Positions 14,759 through 20,497 of a stretch of DNA of 20,497 bases are shown one piece after another. Position 1 is the first letter of the stretch. The number at the start of each line of letters is the position of its first letter. The stretch covers positions 1 through 20,497 of the forward strand of contig CAMJAO010000011.1 in NCBI GenBank assembly GCA_946403615.1, written 5' to 3'. The stretch comes from an uncultured Prevotellaceae bacterium (GTDB taxonomy: Bacteria; Bacteroidota; Bacteroidia; Bacteroidales; Bacteroidaceae). The notes beneath the pieces are model-generated. The model had not been told where the DNA came from, searched no databases, and saw only the letters and a list, made by a program, of their open reading frames with translations. Made by a program: the position numbers and the translations under genes.

Positions 14759-15571
14759 TTATGAATTATACGTATGCACACTGGCGCCTTGTGCTGAAGG
14801 CAGATAATTGATGCCCCACCAGCACATCTGCAAGAGAATGAAGGCAATGATAAGCATCCAAAGAGCCGGTCGCAGGCGTTGCGGGTAGGCCAACCGGTAA
14901 TGGATATACACCAAGTATGCAAACCAAGTGATGGCGGCCCATGTCTCTTTGGGGTCCCAAGCCCAATAGTGTCCCCACGCCTCTTTTGCCCAAAGCGCTC
15001 CGAACAGCATGCCTATGGTCATGAATGCCAACCCCACATAGACGAGATTGTCGAGAGAATCAGATGGATTGGAGGTTGGAGGTTGGAGGTTGGAGGTTTT
15101 TCCTGGCGCCTTGCTCCTGGCACCTAAAAGCACCACCGCCATGACGAACGACGCACCGAGCAACGCGTAGGCGAACATATAGACGATGACATGGGGCGCG
15201 AACCACGGGCTTTGCAGTGCGGGCATGAGCGTCTTAGAATGTATCTCAGGCTTGAAGAGATTGATGGCAATAAACACGACAGCCATCAGAGTGCTGAACG
15301 ACAAAATCCACTTGTAGTGCCAGCGTGAATAGATAATGACACCTGCCAACGGGAGAAAGAACGAGTACCACAACCGCGTCTCGCCCATGGTGCGCAACGG
15401 CGGGCGCTCCAACGATATCCACATACCGACGATAAAAGCGAAGAAGACAACCAGTCCGCCGATGGTAGTGGCATAAACCATGCCTTTCTTCTCTTTCCAT
15501 GCCGCCACGGCTCCCGCTATCCACAACACGACAGATACGATGGCGAAAAAGATGAAATGGCCCCAAGTCAT
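14759..15571 (-). CDS. ccsA: Cytochrome c biogenesis protein CcsA (System II heme handling)
   Basis: Multi-spanning membrane protein that, with ResB/Ccs1, exports heme and attaches it to apocytochrome c outside the cytoplasmic membrane. It has 270 residues. The tryptophan-rich WWD motif WGHYWAWDPKETWAAITWFA (about 201-220) and flanking candidate heme histidines (APHVIVYMFAYALLG; VYIHYRLA) are diagnostic. ATG 15571 overlaps the resB stop as ATGA, so the two are co-translated; this start also gives the usual hydrophobic N-terminus (MTWGHFIFFAIVSVVLW). A repeat-derived loop (about residues 150-170, ARSKAPGKTSNLQPPTSNP) separates two membrane spans. The neighbouring nrfHA genes suggest dedicated maturation of the nine hemes of NrfHA. 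Confidence 0.93.
   Translation of the reverse strand: MTWGHFIFFAIVSVVLWIAGAVAAWKEKKGMVYATTIGGLVVFFAFIVGMWISLERPPLRTMGETRLWYSFFLPLAGVIIYSRWHYKWILSFSTLMAVVFIAINLFKPEIHSKTLMPALQSPWFAPHVIVYMFAYALLGASFVMAVVLLGARSKAPGKTSNLQPPTSNPSDSLDNLVYVGLAFMTIGMLFGALWAKEAWGHYWAWDPKETWAAITWFAYLVYIHYRLAYPQRLRPALWMLIIAFILLQMCWWGINYLPSAQGASVHTYNS
15066..15128. repeat. 7-bp and 14-bp tandem repeats inside ccsA
   Basis: Plus-strand heptamers GGATTGG, then AGGTTGG three times, then AGGTTTT run from 15066 to 15100. They are followed by two 14-bp units starting TCCTGGCGCC (15101) and TCCTGGCACC (15115). All of this is translated in frame as a polar Ser/Pro/Asn-rich linker, in contrast to the hydrophobic protein around it. 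Confidence 0.75.
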
Positions 15572-16797
15572 GACTTGCCCTCCTTTCTCTTCTTTTGCGA
15601 GGTGAGCAACATCAGCACCGCACCGCCCAGCATCATGTAAATGCCAGCATAAACATACGGTTGCCACGGGTCGCGAACCAGTTCGAAGATGCTGACATCG
15701 CTCCAACGGCCTTTCTGAGTGTCATAACTCAACTGATAGATCTTCCATCCGTCAATGCTGTAGGGCTTGTTCACCTCTATGCTCGTCTCCACATTCTTCC
15801 CGCTTTCTGTGAACAGTTGCACGCGCGAGACGTATCGTCGGGGTTCCCGCTGCGGCATCACCAGATTGACGCTGTCGTCAAGTGACAACAACTGATAAGG
15901 GAAGAGGTAACTTCCGCAGGTGAGCCATCCGCTTCTTTTGCCTTTAGGGCCAACAACCGTGACATGGGCGGCACTTGCGGCTCCTGATGACGGCCAGGGT
16001 GTAAAACTCGTAGTGTCTGCGCTCATCAAGGGTGCCGCCTTGTCAATATATTCGTCGAGCGTGATGCTCCATTCGCCCAACTGTCCCGTGTGGAAAGTGC
16101 TGTCCATCAGCAGTGTGGCTGGTTTTCCCTCTGGCAGTGGCGTGCCATTGTCTTTGCTGGTGAGCATCAGTTTTGGTGGATATTCGTCGATGGTGAAATC
16201 GAGCAGTTCAATGGCGAGCGGCAGTTCTTGGATGCGTCCGCTCTTATCCACCGCACGCCATTCGGGAAGCCCTTTCATGGCGGTCAGTTCCACCCGTCGC
16301 ATGTCTGCGCTGCCGAGTGTGGCGGTCGTGAGCACGACGAATAGTCCTAAGTGGTTAAGTATAAAGGGGATGTCGCACCAACGGAAGGTCAGGGCGCGGC
16401 GCAGGATGACTTGTCCGAGAATGATGACCACCCAAAGGTAGATCAACACAAAGGGCCAATAGCCTGTCATGGATGTCAGACCGATGGGGTCGGCGGCAGG
16501 ACGTCCTTCTTGGACCTGACGTGTCAGTCCCATAATGATGGTCAGCGCGACGGCATAGGTCAGCGCAGGGATGGCACAACGGTAGGAACCCAGAAAGCAG
16601 CAGGCATAGACTTTTTTCCTCAACAGGAAGAGGATGACCGATGCTGTCAGCACCATACCCAACAAGATGATGTTGACGGGCCATGCGAAAAGCGACCAAT
16701 CGATGCCTCCGCTGCTCAGTTGCAGCAGTTCACCAGCCACCAACAGGCCTGCGCCTATCAGAAAGCCTTCTTTTAATGTCCAGGGATGCGACCACAT
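15568..16797 (-). CDS. resB: Cytochrome c biogenesis protein ResB/Ccs1
   Basis: Partner of CcsA in System II cytochrome c maturation; presents the reduced apocytochrome heme-binding site outside the membrane. It has 409 residues: about five hydrophobic spans in the first 190 residues (for example LFAWPVNIILLGMVLTASVI and PFVLIYLWVVIILGQVIL), then a large soluble periplasmic region (about 190-375) and a final span (about 378-398, YVYAGIYMMLGGAVLMLL) with a basic end. The last four bases overlap ccsA. The 139-bp gap to nrfA upstream holds two small hairpins but no clear promoter, so it probably belongs to the nrf transcript. Confidence 0.88.
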   Translation of the reverse strand: MWSHPWTLKEGFLIGAGLLVAGELLQLSSGGIDWSLFAWPVNIILLGMVLTASVILFLLRKKVYACCFLGSYRCAIPALTYAVALTIIMGLTRQVQEGRPAADPIGLTSMTGYWPFVLIYLWVVIILGQVILRRALTFRWCDIPFILNHLGLFVVLTTATLGSADMRRVELTAMKGLPEWRAVDKSGRIQELPLAIELLDFTIDEYPPKLMLTSKDNGTPLPEGKPATLLMDSTFHTGQLGEWSITLDEYIDKAAPLMSADTTSFTPWPSSGAASAAHVTVVGPKGKRSGWLTCGSYLFPYQLLSLDDSVNLVMPQREPRRYVSRVQLFTESGKNVETSIEVNKPYSIDGWKIYQLSYDTQKGRWSDVSIFELVRDPWQPYVYAGIYMMLGGAVLMLLTSQKKRKEGKS

Positions 16798-16860
16798 GTT
16801 TTTATTCGGAAATACCCTTCAATGTTACTTCTATAAAACGTGTTAATCGGCGGATTATTG

Positions 16861-16898
16861 CCTCTGTTGAAACAAAGGGACGGACTGTCGTGTCCGCC
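16861..16898. other. Two adjacent small hairpins between nrfA and resB
   Basis: CCTCTGTT-GA-AACAAAGG (16861-16878, one mismatch) and GACGGAC-TGTCGT-GTCCGCC (16879-16898, 7-bp stem with one mismatch that becomes a wobble pair in minus-strand RNA) lie side by side downstream of the nrfA stop. They could be processing or partial attenuation signals that set a lower level of the maturation genes than of nrfHA; there is no strong T-tract. Confidence 0.3.
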
Positions 16899-16936
16899 CA
16901 TTGAGTGTTAATTATCTTGTTATGTAGCAAAGAAGG

Positions 16937-18424
16937 TCAGATTTCGATGAAACGGTTGTTCTTTTTGGCTTCCTCCACCCATTTCGGAACGATGGTGTCG
17001 AGGAAGGTCTTCTTATCAGCCTGTTTCTGACGGCCATCCACCCCGATGACTTGCCATGCCTTCTCCTTGGTGGAGAAATCGGGCAGGGGAACCTCGTCGG
17101 TGAAACCATGCTTGGCTAGCACCTTGGCAATGATGCGTCGTGCTTCCTGTGCCTGACTGAGACTATTGGCAAGGATGCGTGTCACCTCTTGAGGAGCATG
17201 GAAAGCGGCTCCGTGACTGGCTACGGCGAAGTCCCAACGCCATTGGCTCTTACGCAGCAAGTCAAGCACGGGGTTCATCTCAGGCTCGGTGGCACCCTTG
17301 TCCCAAGCAAACTTCGCTTCCAGATGGGCTGTGGCCAACTCACGCTCTACTTGATTGCGTATCTCGTTGCATTTCTGCTGGCGTTCATAAACGTTCTGCC
17401 GGAGTGTCTCTTCCGATTCGCGGTGACAAGTCTGGCAACTGCGGTCGATGTGAGCCAACGGACTCATGATGTGGTGGTCGGTGTATTTCACACCTCCATC
17501 GCTCACATATGGCATATGACAGTCGGCACACGACACGCCGCGTTGTCCGTGGATGCCCATCTTGGAAATCTCATAGCCCGGGTGTTGTGCCTTGAGGATG
17601 GGTGTGCGGCTGAGGGCATGGGTATAATCCGTGAAACCGATGCTGTCGAAATATTCTTCGATGTTTTCCACTGTGAGACCTTTGTCTTGCGGGAAAGTGA
17701 GGTACTTCCCGTCGCCGGCGAAGTAATACTCCGTGTGACACTGTGCACAGACGAGCGAGCGCATCTCCTGATGCGAAGCTTTGTTGACGTCCATGCCGCG
17801 GCGCTCCCATGCCTCATATAGAGCGGGACGTGCCGGCTTCAAGTCCATGGTGCGCGCATCGTGGCAGTCGGAGCAGCCGATGGAGTTCATTACCTCAGGC
17901 CCCCATGTGGACCACGGAACCTTATAGAACTCAGCTATGCCTTTCTCGTTCATCAGCCTTGGCACATCAGGTCCTTTACAGGTCCAGCAGGTGCCGGGTT
18001 GTGGCTCCTTGCCTTCGGTCACGCCCGGTGCGCCTGTGCGCAAGATGCCACGCATATCTTCGAGTGCATGATGGTGGCCTCGAGGAGTGTTATACTCCCA
18101 CGAGAAGGCGTAGCCAGCCCAAAGAATGACCAACTCAGGCCGTTGGGCGAGCACATCCACGTTGTTGCTGCTGTTGAACTCACTTGTAAAAGTGGTGTCT
18201 TCGGTTTGCAACCATGTCTCGTATTCACGCGGGAAATCCTCTTTGAATTTCTCGTTTTGCGCCACGATTTGTTCTTGGAACATGTTTTTCCTGTTGTTGA
18301 AAAGATTGGCTTCCTCGGCTCTGCGGCTGAGCAGCGACGATACAAGCAGCCCTAACAGGAAGACCGCTACCATCGAGCCGCCGAAAAGCAGCCAACTTTG
18401 CCAACGTTTTAGTTTCTTTGCCAT
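16937..18424 (-). CDS. nrfA: Ammonia-forming cytochrome c nitrite reductase, catalytic subunit
   Basis: Pentaheme periplasmic enzyme reducing nitrite to ammonium with six electrons. It has 495 residues. An N-terminal membrane anchor or signal spans about 10-33. Five heme sites are visible: CWTCK (146-150, the lysine-ligated catalytic heme), CSDCH (184-188), CAQCH (226-230), CADCH (299-303) and CQTCH (330-334). Active-site candidates R115 (NTPRGHHH), Y233/Y234 (HTEYYF) and H281 (AQHPGYE) are in the expected places. ATG 18424 was chosen over the in-frame ATG 18514 because the extra 30 residues are low-complexity repeat and overlap the end of nrfH, while MAKKLKRWQSWLLF is a proper N-terminus. 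NrfH lies 59 bp upstream. Confidence 0.97.
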   Translation of the reverse strand: MAKKLKRWQSWLLFGGSMVAVFLLGLLVSSLLSRRAEEANLFNNRKNMFQEQIVAQNEKFKEDFPREYETWLQTEDTTFTSEFNSSNNVDVLAQRPELVILWAGYAFSWEYNTPRGHHHALEDMRGILRTGAPGVTEGKEPQPGTCWTCKGPDVPRLMNEKGIAEFYKVPWSTWGPEVMNSIGCSDCHDARTMDLKPARPALYEAWERRGMDVNKASHQEMRSLVCAQCHTEYYFAGDGKYLTFPQDKGLTVENIEEYFDSIGFTDYTHALSRTPILKAQHPGYEISKMGIHGQRGVSCADCHMPYVSDGGVKYTDHHIMSPLAHIDRSCQTCHRESEETLRQNVYERQQKCNEIRNQVERELATAHLEAKFAWDKGATEPEMNPVLDLLRKSQWRWDFAVASHGAAFHAPQEVTRILANSLSQAQEARRIIAKVLAKHGFTDEVPLPDFSTKEKAWQVIGVDGRQKQADKKTFLDTIVPKWVEEAKKNNRFIEI

Positions 18425-18429
18425 ATTTT

Positions 18430-18469
18430 GGTCGTTTGGTGGGTTAGTCGTTTGGTCGTTTGGGGAGGG
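18430..18469. repeat. Degenerate 8-bp tandem repeats in the nrfH-nrfA spacer
   Basis: Plus-strand octamers GGTCGTTT, GGTGGGTT, AGTCGTTT and GGTCGTTT run from 18430 to 18461, followed by G-rich sequence. The block fills the 59-bp gap and ends 5 bp upstream of the nrfA ATG. The unit is the same as at 13652-13683. Confidence 0.7.
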
Positions 18470-18483
18470 GGTTGGGCATTGGG

Positions 18484-19092
18484 TTATTTGGGACTGGGAT
18501 GGGTTCTCATCCACTCGGGCGCAGGTGCCGGGGGGAGTGGAACGAGTGCGTTTGGTGTGGATGACAGCGAATTCATCTTACCGTGGGGCACATTGCGGTG
18601 GCAATCCCAGCAAGCCTTACCTTCGCCTTTTTTCGCTGCCTCATAGTCGATTTGCCCGGTCTTTACCATGGCGGTATTGAGTTGGGCGTGACAACGTATG
18701 CAGTTATCCATGATGACTTGTGCGCTGGCGTCTTCAGCCATGATGGCCTGCCGTTCGCTGTGCGTGACGAAATAGGCCACATGTTTCATACCGTCCATCC
18801 CCTTGAAGAGATATTTGTGTGCGATATTGTCATGTGGCACATGGCAATCATTACATGTGGCGTTGCGGGCATGCGATGAGTGCTCCCATGTGGCGTAGTA
18901 TGGGGTCATGATATGACAGTTGACACAAGCCGACGGTTCATCGCCCAGATAGGTGTGGAAACGGAGCAGGTATAGCATCAGACCTGCCAGCCCCACAAAC
19001 ACTCCTGAGGCGACAATCAGAAAAACTTTCTTTTTGGTAGAAAGTCCGTCATTGAAGTCCTTGATTTTTTGTCGGATTTTTTTGAAAGGCAT
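18484..19092 (-). CDS. nrfH: Cytochrome c nitrite reductase small subunit (quinol dehydrogenase)
   Basis: Membrane-anchored NapC/NirT-family tetraheme cytochrome that oxidises menaquinol and feeds electrons to NrfA. It has 202 residues: one membrane span at about 22-44, then four heme motifs, CVNCH (56-60), CNDCH (80-84), CIRCH (131-135) and CWDCH (161-165). The C-terminal ~25 residues are proline-rich (ALVPLPPAPAPEW) and are not part of the core fold. It is the first gene of the nrfH-nrfA-resB-ccsA cluster. The start ATG 19092 lies 19 nt below a -7-like element. Confidence 0.95.
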   Translation of the reverse strand: MPFKKIRQKIKDFNDGLSTKKKVFLIVASGVFVGLAGLMLYLLRFHTYLGDEPSACVNCHIMTPYYATWEHSSHARNATCNDCHVPHDNIAHKYLFKGMDGMKHVAYFVTHSERQAIMAEDASAQVIMDNCIRCHAQLNTAMVKTGQIDYEAAKKGEGKACWDCHRNVPHGKMNSLSSTPNALVPLPPAPAPEWMRTHPSPK

Positions 19093-19111
19093 AGATTTGC
19101 ATTAGGTTTTG

Positions 19112-19119
19112 CAAAAATA
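19112..19119 (-). promoter_or_regulatory. Predicted -7 element of the nrf operon
   Basis: TATTTTTG on the minus strand matches TAnnTTTG, 19 nt above the nrfH ATG. No exact TTTG lies 19-21 bp upstream (the nearest is TTTA at 22 bp). A second TATTTTTG at 19201-19194 also lacks a -33 partner. The imperfect -33 could mean an activator is needed (inference). Confidence 0.4.
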
Positions 19120-19275
19120 GGCTTTCTATTAATTTAATATGTAAAGAAATCCGAAAATATTGCTAAGCGCAACAAAAGTTTAACGACTGTTAACAAAAAT
19201 AAAGTGTATCTATGCAAAACAGTGATTTTCCAATAGATGAAAGAAAGATAATTCTGTCTGCACGTTTTTAATTCC

Positions 19276-19291
19276 TCCTCATTAGTGAGGA
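19276..19291. other. Small perfect hairpin in the WbqC-nrfH intergenic region
   Basis: TCCTCA-TTAG-TGAGGA, 6-bp stem with a 4-base loop, within the 267-bp AT-rich gap 19093-19359. It has no adjacent T-tract, so it is a poor terminator candidate. The gap also holds the two -7-like elements; no gene is seen in it. Confidence 0.35.
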
Positions 19292-19359
19292 TAGGATAAT
19301 TCTCAGTTGTAAAATTTTTTTATTATCGGTCTGTTTTGAGGACAGGTTTTTCGTATTCG

Positions 19360-20097
19360 TTACAGATAAAAGATACTCTCGTTTCCCTCATTGAAGAGCA
19401 GGTCGAGGATGGAGAGGTTGGGCAGGAACCCGTGGCGAGAAGCATAGACCTGATAATAGGGTTTCGGGGTGAAATCGGGGTCGGGCAGGGGATGTTTCGG
19501 ATGGATCACGTCGCGGAAATCGGAATAATCCTGATACCCACCCTGACCCTCCCAAAGGGAGGGTGTGGTTTCTGAGTACTCCGAATGATTAGATTTATTG
19601 GGGAAATATTTGTCGGTGGGGGTGATGGTGGGGTGGATGTCGAGCAGTTGGCACAGGAGGAGGGTTATCTCCATGTTGAAATCATAGAGAAACTCCCATT
19701 GGCGTTCGAAGAAGGGATGTAAGTCGTCGGCGTAATACTCGAAGAAAGGCGACTCGCCATAGGCGGTCTGCAGAGCATTCCAGTGCAGGCGGCGCCAATT
19801 TCCGTGGTCGCTGATGCGGATGTCGCGCGTTAACGGTTTGTCGTTGTCGTGGCTGACAGGGATGGTCAGCGCCTGCGGTCCGTTTGGCGCGGCAATAACA
19901 CATCGGTTGCGGTAGGTCTGCTTCACAAAACTGTCCATGCGTTCCACCATCACCCGTTCGTAGCGGCGCAGTTTCTGATACCACTGCACCGGACCGAAAT
20001 AGGTGGTGGAGAGAAGACAAGTAGCAGCCTCACCCGCACCTTTCGCCATACCCTCATTGGATGGGGTCACGGGTTGAAAGTGGTTGTCGATGCTCAT
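19360..20097 (-). CDS. WbqC family protein
   Basis: 245 residues. WbqC-family proteins occur in polysaccharide and other biosynthetic loci; their enzymatic role is not firmly established. The family start is recognisable at residue 28 (CLLSTTYFGPVQWYQKL), followed by YRNRCVIAAPNGPQALTIPV and RDIRISDHGNWRRLHWNALQTAYGESPFFEYY. The first ~27 residues (from ATG 20097) are unusual for the family, so the true start is uncertain; M17 is the other Met candidate. Residues about 178-187 (TPSLWEGQGG) come from a palindromic repeat inserted in frame. A WbqC gene directly downstream of signal peptidase genes is a common Bacteroidales arrangement. Confidence 0.85.
   Translation of the reverse strand: MSIDNHFQPVTPSNEGMAKGAGEAATCLLSTTYFGPVQWYQKLRRYERVMVERMDSFVKQTYRNRCVIAAPNGPQALTIPVSHDNDKPLTRDIRISDHGNWRRLHWNALQTAYGESPFFEYYADDLHPFFERQWEFLYDFNMEITLLLCQLLDIHPTITPTDKYFPNKSNHSEYSETTPSLWEGQGGYQDYSDFRDVIHPKHPLPDPDFTPKPYYQVYASRHGFLPNLSILDLLFNEGNESIFYL
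19538..19568. repeat. REP-like palindrome inserted in the WbqC-family gene
   Basis: ACCCTCCC-AAA-GGGAGGGT is a perfect 8-bp inverted repeat (19546-19564), flanked by CC and GG that extend it past a 2-bp mismatch. Read on the minus strand it encodes TPSLWEGQGG, a peptide signature of a kind I associate with palindromic repeats spread through Bacteroidetes genomes (from memory, not searched). Confidence 0.7.
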
Positions 20098-20116
20098 TGC
20101 TAAAGATCTACATTAT

Positions 20117-20157
20117 CTATAAAACCTATAGAATCCAAGAATCTATAGGTTTTATAG
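20117..20157. repeat. Perfect 16-bp inverted repeat between lepB and the WbqC-family gene
   Basis: CTATAAAACCTATAGA (20117-20132) and TCTATAGGTTTTATAG (20142-20157) are exact reverse complements separated by 9 bp. Each arm is itself a smaller inverted repeat (CTATA/TATAG). It sits 19 bp upstream of the WbqC start ATG on the minus strand. It could be a terminator or attenuator, an RNA stabiliser, or a mobile repeat; no T-run follows on either strand. Confidence 0.85.
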
Positions 20158-20183
20158 CGTTGTATCTGGTATTTATATCCCTT

Positions 20184-20497
20184 TTACTTGATATTATCCA
20201 CCATGCGGAAGAGACGGTTCCAGCGGATTTTCGGACCTACGTCTTCGGGGTTGATGGAGAGCCAGATGAAAATCGGTTTACCCACGACATGGTCTTCGGG
20301 CACGAATCCCCAGTAACGGGAGTCGAGCGAGTTGTGGCGGTTGTCACCCATCATCCAGTAATAATCCATCTTGAAGGTATATTCATTGGCCTCTTTGCCG
20401 TTGATGTAGATCTTGTTGTCTTTCACCACCAAGTCATTGCCTTCATACACTCGTATCGGGCGGTCATAGATGGCGATATTGTCCATGGTGATTTTCA
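20184..20497 (-). CDS. lepB: Signal peptidase I (C-terminal part; 5' end outside window)
   Basis: Serine/lysine-dyad membrane peptidase that removes signal peptides from exported proteins. Only the last 104 codons are in the window. The box E signature is clear: MGDNRHNSLDSRYWGFVPED, followed by VVGKPIFIWLSI. The catalytic Ser and Lys boxes would lie upstream, beyond the right edge. The frame stays open to the end of the window; ATG 20486 is an internal Met, not the start. It ends 86 bp before the WbqC-family gene on the same strand. Confidence 0.93.
   Translation of the reverse strand, partial: KITMDNIAIYDRPIRVYEGNDLVVKDNKIYINGKEANEYTFKMDYYWMMGDNRHNSLDSRYWGFVPEDHVVGKPIFIWLSINPEDVGPKIRWNRLFRMVDNIK

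Noticed and set aside
16231..16239. TTATCCACC, a near DnaA box, here and again at about 20195
   Set aside because: Both are single-mismatch copies isolated inside coding sequence, with no cluster or AT-rich unwinding region, so there is no evidence of oriC in the window.
18425..18514. N-terminal extension of nrfA to the ATG at 18514
   Set aside because: The added residues are translated octamer repeat and overlap the end of nrfH; the ATG at 18424 gives a normal NrfA N-terminus.
19194..19201. Second TATTTTTG upstream of nrfH
   Set aside because: No TTTG lies at 19-21 bp; the nearest TTTTG is only 13 bp away, so it is a weaker candidate than 19112-19119.

Overview
The window looks like a chromosomal segment of a Bacteroidales bacterium, probably Prevotella-like. 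The grounds are the Bacteroidetes-type succinate dehydrogenase cytochrome b subunit, the mnmG-apt-uvrC-dtd-mazG-deoC gene order, the nrfH-nrfA-resB-ccsA cluster, a PG_1098-like methyltransferase, and four sequences that fit the Bacteroidetes promoter TTTG-N19/20-TAnnTTTG exactly. Genus-level placement is inference. No phage, insertion sequence, CRISPR, tRNA or rRNA was seen.

Left part (1-7600): a truncated sdhC-like gene on the minus strand diverges from a rightward block of housekeeping genes: mnmG (tRNA wobble modification), apt (purine salvage), uvrC (excision repair), dtd (D-aminoacyl-tRNA deacylase), a MazG-like pyrophosphohydrolase and deoC. Two parS-like ParB sites flank apt, and the second overlaps the uvrC start codon. 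The sdhC product carries a cysteine-rich, metallothionein-like tail with 18 Cys in its last 77 visible residues.

Middle (7600-11820): deoC converges on ispB (polyprenyl diphosphate synthase, minus), with a long inverted repeat made of 7-bp units between them. ispB diverges from polA (plus). Between polA and the next gene lies a likely small RNA gene on the minus strand, with its own consensus promoter and a strong terminator.

Right part (11821-20497), all minus strand, listed in transcription order: lepB (5' end outside the window), a WbqC-family gene, nrfH and nrfA (tetraheme quinol dehydrogenase and pentaheme nitrite reductase), resB and ccsA (System II heme attachment, probably maturing NrfHA), then a TPM-domain lipoprotein, lemA and a THUMP-like methyltransferase. 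resB/ccsA and lemA/methyltransferase overlap at their stop and start codons, so they are probably translationally coupled.

Degenerate 7-bp and 8-bp tandem repeats recur at gene boundaries, and two repeat-derived segments lie in frame inside genes (ccsA and the WbqC-family gene). The items most worth follow-up are the Cys-rich SdhC tail, the predicted small RNA at 11665-11781, the parS pair, and the repeat families.
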